A program made the position numbers and the translations under genes. A stretch of 64,000 nt of DNA from Mactromeris polynyma (Eukaryota; Mollusca; Bivalvia; Venerida; Mactridae): positions 7,194,807-7,258,806 of the forward strand of contig JASFXZ010000003.1 in NCBI GenBank assembly GCA_032209605.1, read 5' to 3'. Each line of letters begins with the position of its first letter. The first letter of the stretch is position 1. Of the stretch, positions 47,301 through 58,800 are shown in pieces. A model generated the notes under the pieces. The model worked only from the letters and a program-made list of their open reading frames with translations. It searched no databases and had not been told where the DNA came from.

Positions 47301-50300
47301 TAGTTTTCAAATGTAAGTCATGTATTAAACAAATAATGCATATTAGAACAGAACCATTGTGCAAACATCCAAGCATACAACTGACTTACAACATGTATAC
47401 ATTAGTACATATACACCAAACTGATTTCAAAATAGGGCTGCAGGTTAAACTCATATTGGAATGACATATAAACTTAGACTCTGGCAAGGGATATTAGTTT
47501 TAATGCAAAACAAATATAATTTAGTTGTACATCAATACATTTGTGATAACACTGTTTGATATTAACTTCATTGCATTCCTTGGGTCTGCTTTCATAATGC
47601 TATTAATGTTGTACCTTCATAAAGCTGTAAATTAAATGGGTGAACGAAAGCAATACATGCAGATATACTATTTTCGAAATACATAAAATAATTTTTTAGA
47701 TTTTGCTATGAAGCAATTAGATACCAATGTTGTAAAGCCCCAAATGCATCTGAACCAGTACCTTAACTGACTTTTACGTTGACCATTTCCTTCAGTAGGT
47801 GCTTTGTAATAATGACTCTTTGTAATGTATATGTACAAATCAGCACAGATAAACACCATGAATAAATGTTGCACAAAGACAGCAGTGTGACCAAGCGTAA
47901 GTTAGCCATGCAGAACTCTGCAGACAGGAGGCAGACATACAGAAAAGTTCACTAAAATGCTAAAATTAATGACAGTATAGTCCAATGAATTCTGATAAAG
48001 CAGTAAAAGTTCAATTTGATCTTCAGCCAAATGAATATTATTTGCATCAAGTAAAACCTAAAATTGGGTATAGAATTTTGCCATTTACCTGATGACTGTT
48101 GTAAACATATTGTGAGGTGGCCAACCAATGAAAACATGTTTTGGTAATAATGACCAATAGATAAATAGTACATAAATACAATAAAGGTATTCTCAACTTA
48201 TTTTGAATCTTTATATATAAACAAGTATAAATTTTTAGTCTGATCAGCATTATTTGTAAGGTTTGCACAGAACTTCAAGTGTTAATATCCCCGGATTAGT
48301 AATTTATAACAATAAATGCAGATACATGTACCGGCACGCTATTTTGAATCAGTAAATTGCACAACTAACTACACAAGGGTAAGTGACAAAGATTAAATGA
48401 CAATGCTGTAACAAAGAATTAGAAAACACAAGCTCAACATTAATGCATTGGAATGAAACACAAATGTAGGGAACTCTGAAATGATTAAACCAACCCTGTT
48501 GATTTCTCTGTGGACATCATAGGGGTCTCCTTGATAGTTAGGATACTTTCCTATAGTAACTGCGACATAACTGAAATCCCAAATTTTTTATCAAAATAGA
48601 TAATAAGAATTACTTGTATCACCAACTCTGAACGGTATGAAAACAACATACTTACCAGAATATTGCATACCTTTTCTAGCATTTTTAAAAATGCACCCAT
48701 TATTCGATCTGTATATTGTATTCTGAGTCATGCATTATTATCACAATAGAATTTCACAGTTTTTCATGCAAAGACTACTCCTAAGTAAATAACCCTATTT
48801 TTGTGCACAATTAATTATTTCACAATGTTAACTTGATAATTTTATTGAAGTGACCATGGTTCTAAAAACATCATAGCTACACATTTGACAACATTAATCC
48901 ATATGATACATTTAAGGTAATTGCATGCTTTGCATTGCTTTTTAGTGAGTCTACTAAATTACTTACATAGAATGATCGTTGATAAAGACAAATTGCTTCA
49001 GTGTATATGTTACAACATTCATTATGAATCATTAAAGGCTAATTATACTGTACATAATGAGTAATAAGATACCTGAGGTGACCAGTAAGATAAAACACAG
49101 GAACAACATGAGCAATGTTTTATAAAACTGATGTGCCTTTAGAACTGGCAGATATATAGATATTACCTACCCAAAACCTGTCCCATGTTTACCAGGACTT
49201 GTCAAGACATTTTTACCAGATGTTTTCCTTTCTTTACCAGGCTTTGAAACTGGACTGAATGCTGAAATAGGTCCACTGAGAGTACCATAGTGATTGCCTA
49301 AACCAGACCTAGAAGAAACAAAACAGAAAGTTCCATACAAAGTATCAAATACAAAATGTTTTGACAGAAAATATCTCGCAATAAAATATCAATACAAGGT
49401 AATTTTATGCAAAACAGCAATGTAGCAAGAACATAAAACAACTAATTCTACATAAAATTTATAATACCAATTCTAAATTTATTCTCAAATTATTATTATA
49501 CATTATTTAACTCCATTCAAATGTTCAACGTTCTGAATTGTAAATGAAGCATATTTGATCACAATGTTCTTCTACAGGGATATTATAAAAAGGTGCACAA
49601 TAAAAGCAAAACATTTTATTACAGTAAAACGTCAATAATAAGACAACCCTTGGGACCCTTGAAAACTGGTCTTAATATTGAGATGGTCTTAATACTGAGA
49701 TTGAATAAAGAGCAAAACAGAGAAAATAGACTTCAAAATTGTGTTCGTAATATTGAGGTGGTCTTGAAGTGAGGTTTTACTGTATATCACTACAAGGCAT
49801 CAATTTGCCATAATAAAAAATGAATAAATAAATAGAAAGGTACAAACATTTTCTTATCTCCGCTGCTAGGTAAAAATGCTTTTCCAATATTCTTCTGACC
49901 TTCTTTTAGTCTGGATTGTCTTCTTACTTTGATAGGATCGCTAAACGCTTCTCCTTCCATCACACGAGCAAACTTATCATTGAAATATCCAGCTTGAAGG
50001 GCAGATCTAGTTTTACTGCCCCCTGGCAGAATTTGTTTACCTTTTGTTGCAGCTTCATTGAACTGAACTGTAATAGAAAGTAATTTTCAAATAGAATACA
50101 ATTACAGACAAAAGTGAAGTACATATGTTATCGTTCTACCAGTAAAAGTAATAACCAGAGACATCTGTATGTAATGTCATTGTTTTGGATTACAAAGTTC
50201 AAGGATTTATATCATTTAGCCGTCATTTTTAGTAGAAAATTAGAAAAATAAGCGATTTAAAACCTGTTTAAACATATTTCTTCCGGAAAAACACACTCAT

Positions 50301-50656
50301 GAGCAAACAGTGTGTATGTAAAAACACTACGATTGTACAAAGAAAAAGAGTTAGGCAACCATAGTTAACTGATTCACCATACAATGCTCAAAAGCAGATC
50401 CACAGACTTTTATTCACAGGAATGAAGGAAATATATGTACAATAGAACATAATGTTTCGAGCAACACTCTCGATAATTTGCTACAGGTACACTATAGGCT
50501 AGAGCCTAGGTAGGCAATATGCTAGATACCAAAATAGACACATAACACATGCTTACCACTTCCAGGTTTCTTATATCTATCATTGATTGTAATATATCCC
50601 ATTTCCTGAAACAGCCCAACCCTGTCCATATCTCCCTTGCCTCCTCGTTCACCCAT
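38313..50656 (-). CDS. CFAP96: CFAP96 (C4orf47-type) ciliary protein with alternative fourth exon
   Basis: Coding exons: 50557-50656, 49848-50067, 49171-49308, then either 48495-48570 (4A) or 46418-46493 (4B), 45684-45869, 45000-45175 and 38313-38361. With one exon 4 the sum is 945 nt, 314 residues plus stop; human CFAP96 is about 309. Family landmarks: DRVGLFQEMGYITINDRY near the start, NEAATKGKQILPGGSK, NIGKAFLPSSGDKK, GLGNHYGTLSGP, LNMHPRAYFDGNPY, FKPSSPGKK, and near the C-terminus QGPKSTPMVSII followed by TLNPTNYRSV. The vertebrate family member is a cilia/centrosome-associated protein of the axoneme. The last intron is 6.6 kb. An AATAAA on this strand lies at 38154-38159, about 150 nt past the stop. 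An AG at 50675-50676 may mark a 5'-UTR intron. It is divergently paired with MRE11. Confidence 0.95.
39388..39560. mobile_element. pogo/Tigger-like MITE copy 6 (CFAP96 last intron)
   Basis: CAGTAAAACCTCACCTAATG at the left, GAGGTCTTACTG at the right, reverse orientation, full length. Confidence 0.8.
39961..40142. mobile_element. pogo/Tigger-like MITE copy 7 (best-preserved ends)
   Basis: Ends CAGTAAAACCTCACTTA and TAAGTGAGGTTTTACTG are perfect inverted repeats flanked by TA. It lies in the CFAP96 last intron, 400 bp from copy 6. Confidence 0.88.
40390..40905. repeat. Probable dispersed repeat with GCTCACCT / AGGTGAGC ends
   Basis: Begins ATGATGGCCTTATACTGCTC + ACCT and ends AAGCTCAGCTAAGGTGAGCT + AAAA. 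Such ends are common in bivalve interspersed repeats. Single copy here, so low confidence. Confidence 0.4.
41230..41403. mobile_element. 174-bp MITE with CAGGGCTCTAGA ends (CFAP96 last intron)
   Basis: Perfect 12-bp inverted ends CAGGGCTCTAGA / TCTAGAGCCCTG. No convincing target duplication. A fragment with a similar end is at 15060-15086. Confidence 0.75.
43425..43820. repeat. 34-bp minisatellite with degenerate tail (CFAP96 last intron)
   Basis: About five clean copies of GCGTCAATTTGCATGTCAGC + ATGTCGACAATTAA (43440-43610), followed by decayed GCATCAATTTGCATGTCAAT units to about 43820. Confidence 0.93.
46418..46493 (-). CDS. CFAP96: CFAP96 exon 4B (alternative, mutually exclusive)
   Basis: A 76-nt exon with the same entry phase (2) and exit phase (0) as 4A. 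The acceptor is TTAACAG and the donor GTTTGG. It reads GFVGVTIGSYPAYQ, then SERYDRAREITK. Either exon joins exon 3 to exon 5 in frame. Joining 4A to 4B shifts the frame and meets TGA inside 4B. Skipping both gives TAA in exon 5. Confidence 0.9.
48495..48570 (-). CDS. CFAP96: CFAP96 exon 4A (alternative, mutually exclusive)
   Basis: A 76-nt exon. The acceptor ends at the AG in 48571-48572 and the donor is GTTGGT (48494 downward). Taken in after exon 3 (carry GG) it reads GYVAVTIGKYPNYQ, then GDPYDVHREINR, and ends in phase 0. It is homologous to exon 4B, about 2 kb downstream in the transcript, at 14 of 26 residues with no gap. Its donor departs from GTRAGT, as expected for a regulated exon. 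Confidence 0.9.
49622..49782. mobile_element. pogo/Tigger-like MITE copy 8 (CFAP96 intron 2)
   Basis: CAGTAAAACGTCAATAATAA at the left, AAGTGAGGTTTTACTG at the right, TA on both sides. Confidence 0.85.
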
Positions 50657-50996
50657 CTTGTCTTTTTAACTTAGCTGTAAAATCAAAACAACCGAAAAAC
50701 TTTTAATATCTCGTTCGTTTCTTAGCTAAATTCCGTCGTCATTTGTCTATAAATGACAACAAGTGACAGAATTCCTCTACACTCGATCCAGATATAGGTT
50801 ACATTAAGGAATCAAGTCAATTAAGGGTAAATTCTACAGCTCTACACTACTCTAATCGTCTTGTTGAAACAATCGCTATGGTGATTCCCACAATCAACCG
50901 GAAGCGGAAGTTCGCTACACAACGAAAAAGTCCGAATGTAATCGGTCGCAATATTTCCCGCGTGCTAAGTTGCAAATTGTGCAGATTGCTCGAAAG
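50657..50996. promoter_or_regulatory. Divergent CFAP96/MRE11 promoter
   Basis: About 340 bp separate the CFAP96 start codon (minus) from the presumed MRE11 first donor (plus). Visible sites: an RFX X-box-like ATCGCTATGGTGAT (50872-50885), which fits RYYNYYATRRNRAC except for the last base; a double ETS-type CCGGAAGCGGAAGT (50898-50911); and an E2F-type TTTCCCGC (50954-50961). X-boxes are typical of ciliary genes; E2F and ETS sites are typical of replication and repair genes. Site calls are by consensus only. Confidence 0.55.
50900..50996 (+). other. MRE11: Putative 5'-UTR exon of MRE11
   Basis: A strong donor (AAAG|GTGAGA, GT at 50997-50998) follows a short GC-richer stretch just after the E2F- and ETS-like sites. 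The first MRE11 coding exon begins one base before its ATG at a good acceptor, so a non-coding first exon is required, and this is the nearest suitable donor. The 5' end is a guess. Confidence 0.5.
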
Positions 50997-52204
50997 GTGA
51001 GAGTATTTTTGAAATTGACTGACACAATTTAAACCGTTTTGACTTCAGATTAATCAAGGGTTACTGTTCATCACTTGATTTTGTTTATAATTACTGTGTG
51101 TTGTACATTTGTTTTCAATATTGTTGCCAGTTTGAGTATTCATTTAGTCAGTTATGTGAATATTGTGATGTAAAAACTTACTTTCAGTTTCAATCTTTAT
51201 GTCATAAGTTTTTCATCTAGTGTTTTTCACAGATACTGTATATTACTGTTGATAAGGCCCAACATGACACACTTCACATTTTGACATTTTTCGTATATGT
51301 AGGGTAGTTACATGCAAAGTGACAGTAAAGTAACAAAAAAATGAACTTTAAAGTTTAATGGTAAAAAAATAATTAATGTTAGATCTAATGGTTAAATGGG
51401 CATGTAAATGTCTAATATTTTGGATTATGCTATTTGCAAAGCAAGTCACACCCTCAACTTCCCAAAAAAGAATATCATTAAAAAAATTGGAATTTACCTT
51501 CAAAACTCAAGTCGGGCAGCTCTGTCTGGAGTGGACTCCAGTTTGGAGTCAAGGGTGTAGCTGGGCCATTTTCAATATATGCTTGATAGTCATGTATTTT
51601 CTAGGGATATCTAAGGGCATGCTCCCTGGACATTTTGAAGTTCTATATCGTTGCAGCTGCATTCTGAGGCATTTTAAGACATTTTGTCAAAACATAAAGT
51701 ATAAAGTTACGCTGTTTTGTCATCCTGAAACCCTTAAAGCTCATATCTTTCTATGCGATTTTATACCTTTTTTGGCCATAATCATTTTTCCAACAGATAT
51801 TATGCCCCTGGGATACCACATACTCGACTCAACCTTTCAAAGTTTAAACAACTATTGCATGCACAGTGTCTCTCTCACATGAGTATTATACACCTCAGGG
51901 TGGCATGTCACCAATATGTCCGTGGTTCTGGTGAATTTCCATTGTAAACAACAAGGGGCGCCTTCTATGAAAAATCCTGCATTGTTTTGCTGGATTTGTT
52001 GCCATTTGTTAATTGAAGTGTAATAAATTTGTGAAATAAAATATGTTTTACCTTAAACTGCTCTAGTTAAAAAAGAAAGTCCTTGTTTTTACACTTTACA
52101 ATTTGTACAGAGCAAATTGTTTTTGTAAATGGGTTGCTAATATCTGCTAAGTCATGTTTGGCTACTTATCATGTTCCGTGTTTCTACAAATAAACCATAG
52201 TTGT

Positions 52205-52515
52205 AGTAGTTGTTGTGCATGGTAGTATTTTAAATATGATTGGCTCAAATGATGTATTGCCCTACAGAGCTGAAAGTTCAAGGTCATGGCGGAGGGCTGT
52301 TTCAGCCATTCAGTCATTTTTTGGTCATATTATTCAACTGTATTTAGATCTTCATTTCCAAAGATCTATATTGAAAACAATCAGCCCAAACCGCTTTTTT
52401 ATGGCAACAGACAAAACTGTAAAAGAATATCAAATAATGTTACACTATGTGTTGGCCTTATCTGTTAAGTCAGTGTATATTTCATCAAACAACTGCTGTT
52501 TTTCCCAATTTTGAC
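52205..52515 (+). repeat. Dispersed repeat M, copy 1 (MRE11 intron 1)
   Basis: Shares long blocks with the reverse complement of 60290-60605, for example ATTTTAAATATGATTGGCTC, AGCTGAAAGTTCAAGGTCAT and TGTTACACTATGTGTTGGC. Spurious ORFs of about 100 codons occur in both copies but do not match a known protein. Confidence 0.85.
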
Positions 52516-52689
52516 CTTTTTTATGCAAGATTCTCTATTTTATGTGCATGATTAGCTGTCCTTTTAAGTAAATATCAGGTCCCTATCTGTCTTCTTAGGC
52601 ATATCAAATTGAAATGGGATATTCGAAATAAAATTTTGGGCCTGATGAATTCGAATGAACAAGGTCCGACTGTATTTGATAAAATATTT

Positions 52690-52810
52690 TTTGGTTCTCA
52701 CAACTTAAACATGTCAGAATTAATCACTCTCGATAATTCCTTCCTGGCTACCAACTAGTACTCGTGCCAAATTTAAGGATTGTGAAGTTAGTGATCAAAC
52801 CCCTACCTCT
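52690..52810 (-). mobile_element. SINE body fragment (MRE11 intron 1)
   Basis: The reverse complement reads GGGGTTTGATCACTAACTTC, then GCACGAGTACTAGTTGGTAG, matching the body of the SINE at 27903-28075. The tRNA-like head is missing. Confidence 0.65.
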
Positions 52811-52886
52811 GTACCTCCCTTAAGTCAGAATAAACTGTTTTGCTTGTATTTATGCTCCTAATGAATATTTCTGTGTCTTTTATAGC

Positions 52887-55800
52887 ATGGCCAGCGAGGG
52901 TGAAGAGGACAACAGTATATTAAAAATTCTGATCGCAACTGATATACATCTTGGTTATGCAGAGAAAGACCCTGTGAGAGGAAATGATTCCTTGATTGCA
53001 TTTGAAGAAATTCTAGAGAATGCCAGGAAGCATGATGTAGATTTTGTGTTGCTTGGTGGTGATTTATATCATGAAAACAAACCATCTCGCAAGATCATGC
53101 ATGGCTCTTTAGCTTTGCTCCGAAATTATTGCCTTGGTGACAGACCTGTGGAGTTTGAATATCTCAGTGATCAGTCCAAGAATTTCGACCATTGTCAGTT
53201 TCCATCCTTGAATTATGAGGATCCCAATTTAAATATAGCGATTCCTGTGTTTTCTATTCATGGTAACCATGACGATCCAACGGGTCAGGGGAATCTTTGC
53301 TCACTCGACATGCTACATAGTGCTGGTTTTGTTAACTACTTCGGCAAATCAACTTCCTTGGATAAAATACAGATAAGCCCCCTTTTGTTTCAGAAAGGCT
53401 CAACTAAATTAGCTTTGTATGGCATGGGGGCTATACGTGATGAAAGACTTCACCGTATGTTTTTGCACAAAAACGTTTCTATGTTAAGGCCAAAAGAAGA
53501 TCAGGATAAATGGTTTAATATGTTCGTTATTCATCAGAACAGATCTAAGCATGGTGCGACCAATCATATACCAGAACAGTTCTTAGATGAATTTATAGAC
53601 CTTGTGTTCTGGGGACATGAACACGAATGCCGAATAGAACCGGAATGGAATGGTATTCAAAAGTTTTACGTCACCCAACCAGGAAGTAGTATTGCGACTT
53701 CATTAAGTGAAGGTGAAACTGCGGCAAAATTTTGTGGGTTGTTGCAAATTAGGGGAAAAGACTTTAAAATCAAACCTATAAAATTAGAGACAGTACGTCA
53801 GTTTTATATGGAGGACGTTGTTCTTCAAGAAACCAGTTTAGATCCATTGGACGCTGACATTACAAAGAAAATGGAGGCTTACTGTCAGGAGAAAGTTGAA
53901 ATACTGTTGGAAAAAGCAGGTAAAATGTGTATTGTACATGTATTACCTTGTACATGTACAGAAAAGTTCCGCCTTACAACTGGTCTGCTAATACGACCAT
54001 CCGCATAATACGACCACTTTTTCTCGGACCCAAATTTTTGTTCTTTAATTCAATGGTCGCGGGGTCCGATATTACGACCAACTCGCTATTCCGTAATACG
54101 ACCAACATATCTGGTCCCAACGACCAGTTTATTGCGGTTAATTTAGGTCACGCAAATGAGACCTACTTGTAGCTTTGTCTGTCCATCTGTGCGTCAGTAT
54201 GTGCGTCTGTCCCGCATTTGTGTCTGCGTTATTTCTCAGCAATCACTGATGAGAATGAAATGCATGAGAAGCTTCATTACAAAGAGGAGTTTCGATGATT
54301 TTTCAAATGTTTCCTCATGTACAAACTTCGGGGAGCATTCCTCAGTTCTTCAAATAATTTCTTGTTATTTTCTGTTATACATTGACTGCTTATAATAATT
54401 ATTCTTTTAAATTTTATATAAATTCATTCCAACTGATTTCAGAACGTGAACATTCCGGGAACAAAAAACAACCAAAATTACCATTGATAAGACTACGAGT
54501 TGATTACAGTGGTGGGTTTGAATCATTTAGTCAGCACAGGTATGTCATTCTGTTTCCTCCACTTGTAAGGAATATGTCTAGTTCATATCTCTTCACAGGG
54601 GTGTCGGTAAGAGCGGGAGCCGGTAAAATTACCTAGTAACTTACGTCGTCACCCGGCTACTTGTCTTGTATGCATGATCATAATTATGGGGAGTACCCCC
54701 CGCCTATTTTTGGTGATTTCCCTGCTAATTCAGGAATTAGTGACACCCCTGTCTTTACCCCCAACTTTTTGGGAGATTTTTTGTGTGTAGCAATTGCTCA
54801 ATATTTTCACTACTAGTACTTTGACAAATTATTGCTGTTATAAGGTGAAATAATTTAGAGGCTCCCTTAGTTACATTGGTCCAAAAGGGTTCAATGAAGG
54901 TACATGTATGTATGAAAGAACAAGTTGTCATATATAGTTCCTGCAGATATCATTTCCTGCCTGGTTGTATTGTCTGTCAGATGGACAGTTCAGGGAGAAG
55001 TGCTTCTGTGCAAACAATTAGTTCTGAAGGCCAACCTTAAGAAATCGTTTAAGGCGACCTTCTCATGTAAAATGCCGCAGCTCAATTTATTTTTTCAGGT
55101 TCATTGATGCTAATATTTTTCTGGTCTTTTAGCCAATACAGTACTAAACTAAACAAAATATACCTACCTAACCACAGGTCGCGTAACTGCAAACAAACAA
55201 TTTTTTAAGGATGGCCTAATATTCATTGGTATTTTCACAACAATATTAGAAGTTTCAATAATCTTTTCTCAGGTTTGGTCAGAAATTTGTGGATAAGGTT
55301 GCTAACCCAAAGGACTTGATATACTTTATGAAGAAAAAAGCCATGGCAGCGAAGAAACTAGAAAATAAAGAAGGTTTGTTGCGCATATGATTGCTTTGTT
55401 TCATTATTGACTCACTGTAACTCTATGGTAACGGAATTTGTGAAAATCTTCATGCTCTATACTTTGCTATGCTGCTGAATATGTATGTCTCTCAACAGGT
55501 ACAAGAAAATATAATTCTAAATAACAAGTTGAATCCAACTTTATGCAGTAAAACCTAAATAAACAGACCACCTTTGGGACCCTTGAAAACTGAACTTATT
55601 GAGGTGGTCTAATATTGAGTTTGAATAAAGAGCCAAACAGTGAAAATGGACTTGAAAATTGTGTTCTTAATTTTGAGGTGGTCTTATTATTGAGTTGGTT
55701 TTTATTTGAGGTTTTATTGTATTTCTTAACATGTGAAATAAATGATATTTTCCATTCTGTTACCAAGATTCACAGTTATATTATATTTGACTTTCAGTTT

Positions 55801-58800
55801 GATGGTATAGATCCTTGAATGTTAGTTTCCTGTCAACTGTTTGATTTCATAAATGTACATATTTTTAATCCCTATAATATATATCATTCTTTTGATTTGC
55901 TTTTTATCTGAGGTCAGGTTTGTTGTTCTGTTGCACATTGGTCTATTTCACTGTGGCCACCGTCTATGTCGCGTATACGGCAACTATGCCTATAATACGA
56001 TATATTGTACGCCATTTCCGGCATTTCCTGTAGATTATGAAAACAAACGATGGAGTGATGTAAGGAAATCTGTTCATTTTTGTTGAAACTTTACCCATTC
56101 AAACTTAGCAATATAGACAGTATGAGCGACAGATGATTGAAGGTTTCCGCATTAATGTTATTTTGGCCAGTAATACTTAAGTTTCTTCTTTCGAGAAAAC
56201 CGACAGTGGCCATTGTGTAATTTTGAAGTATGCAACTACACTGTATTATCCTGTTGTATTTTAGAAATGGATGATTTAGATGGTATTAAGGTACCAGAGG
56301 TGGATACAGCTAGAGTGGAAGACATGGTGAAAGAATACTTCAATCAAGCTAATGATGTAAGAAATGTTGATACATTATATATATGTTGTTGTGAAATTGA
56401 TATCTTTTTTCAAATAGTTATGATTGTGGGATCTTAAAATGGATGAGAATGGGCATAATAATTAACCTATTTATTAGTTTATACTCTGAATATAATGCCC
56501 CAATTCAAGGAAAAACTTTTCTATTTTCCATAACAAGATTACTCTTGAACGACTGCTTAACTCCTTTGGATATTTGCTTGCAGTCAGAGATTATGGTCTT
56601 GAAACAAAAAATTTATAAGCAATATGGCACAAATTTGAAGTAGTTGACTAACCCTGTTACTTCTGACGTGATATCTTTGGGGACTTACAAAAGCATTGAC
56701 ATGAAGACATCTTCATTCTTGTTTTCAGAAAATGAAGTTACAAGTGTTGACAGAGAAAGGTGTGGGAAGTGCTGTCAAGGAATTTGTGGATAAAGAGGAA
56801 AAAGATGCCATAGGAGAACTAGTCGCTTACCAGCTAGAGAAAACCCAGGTATGAAACTTGTATGTATTATATATGCAGAGCTCTATGAATCATCTAGCCC
56901 GATGTCTCAGACAAGTCTATTTGCAATTTGGGCTACCAACAGTTGCGTTGGACTAAGTCCAGGACAAGTCTGTTATATCCATACCATATTTTAAGCTCAT
57001 ACAACTAACCTTCCATGTCGGAGAAAACAAAATGAACATGAACACTATTCCAGAACACAATTTATATAGTCACAGGTTTTTACCTTCACCCAGTGCCAGT
57101 AAGGTGATTTAATTCCTGGCTAGTTCCTCAAATGGGTCATGTATGCATATAATGAAGATCTTCAACTTGTAGGCACAAATACAAAGCTTTTATTGGAGCA
57201 TATCATCAAAACATTTGTGTTGTCCTTGTTTTTCAGCTGGAAATTCCTAGGTAAATCTTAAACATGAGACACGTTCATACTGAATGTTGTAATGAATAAT
57301 CTGAACAAAAATCCTGGTAGGAGTTACCTAAGGTTTACTAAAATGATGTTTTTCACTTTTTGCTTTATTTTAGGGATATTTGAAGAAACGAAGCACAGCA
57401 GAAGATCTGATTGATGAAGAAGTACAAAGGTTCAAGGAACAACGCCAGAAACAGAAAGATGACGATGATGATGAAATTCAGGAAGCCATTAAACGTGCTC
57501 ATGTCAAACGACCTAAAGATGAAGTTACTATGGACAGTGACGGTGATTCGGATGAAAGTGCGGCATCAGCTTCATCACGAGGCAGAGGTAGAGGATCTAG
57601 AGGTGGGCGTGGCTCCAGAGGAGGTAGAAGTGGAACTTCCAGTGCACGTGGATCAAGGGGAGGGAGAGGAAGTCGAAGTAAAGCACCAGTTATTGACGAT
57701 AGCCAGAGATCAATTGCGGATTCATTCACAGCTGCAAGTAAAGGAAAACGGGCCTCAACAAAGAAGAGTGTTGTCATGTATGTACTATTTGATTATATTG
57801 CTGAACAGTGATAGCCTGATTAACTTATTCAATTTTACCTACTATCTTCAAGCCAGCATTTGTTGTGTTTTACATCAATATTTTGCTTATAATTAGTTTA
57901 TTCCTTTATATATTCTTTGGAAATGTTTATAAATATGTGTTAAAAATGGAAGTTTATTTGCTGTTCTAGTTGAATTTGTGAGATATTTTGAACTCAAATG
58001 TTGTAATATCAATAATTGTGTTTATAATCAGGACTGAAATGTCAACAAGTTAAGGATGCCATGCTTAATTATCCCATTTTGAGAATTACCTACAGAAAAC
58101 AGGACTTCTACAGGACAATGACAGACAACATACTCTCTTAATGTACAGTCAGACCTCGCTTATTCGACAACCTCTATCGAATACTTTGTATCATCAGAAA
58201 TGAATTTCAGGTCCCGATGTGTATTCATAGGCATGTCGAATTGAAATCGGCTATTCGAATCATGTCTTATTCAACATAATAAAATATCAGACCCGATGAA
58301 CTCGAAAGAACGAGGTCCAACTGTATTTTGTTTATGCTCCCTTTTATCCTTCCATTCAATTGATGCATCCATTCGAGTCTCCGTTTTACTGACAGTTCCA
58401 AGGCTGTGATTCGCTGTATGGTTATTATTTCTTTCAGTGTTTTGAATGTATGTTATATTTCCCTTTCCCCTGTGCAATTCTTTCACTTTATATAGGTTAT
58501 TTCCTGCTCAGTTTTGGCCTATTTTTTGCCAGCTGTCTCGACTTGTCCTGTGATCTTTTCCATTCATTAATTCCCCGCTCCTTCACTGTCCACTTTGATT
58601 CTCCTAGTTGTTCCTTATGGTCTGACAGGCCATTCCTTGTGCCTCTGTTTCTTAATGAATGTACCCTTTAATCTCCTCAAGTGCCTTTATTTCATGGATT
58701 GTTGTTTTCCCGGAGGTCTGTGTGGGTAGACACTGTCTTTTGTATGTGGCGTTCCCTATAGCTACTTGTTCTCTCCGATTCTAATCCTCATTGGTATATT

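Larger units (their letters stand above)
50997..52885 (+). other. MRE11: MRE11 intron 1
   Basis: Between the presumed non-coding exon and the first coding exon. Holds dispersed repeat M copy 1, a SINE fragment and a partial pogo-like MITE. The 168-codon ORF at 51376-51882 shows no domain and is not called. Confidence 0.55.

Noticed and set aside
51376..51882. 168-codon ORF on the plus strand
   Set aside because: No recognisable domain or signal, AT-rich intronic setting, no relation to MRE11 phase. Chance ORF in intron 1.
53920..54008. Continuation of the first MRE11 coding exon by 29 codons to a stop
   Set aside because: The GTAAAA donor at 53920 restores homology through exon 54443-54539 ([10 protein letters not shown]); read-through diverges into a pogo-like repeat.
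57411..57896. 161-codon ORF overlapping MRE11 exon 7 in another frame
   Set aside because: Shadow of the Arg/Gly-rich coding repeat; the true frame matches MRE11 and its splice phases.
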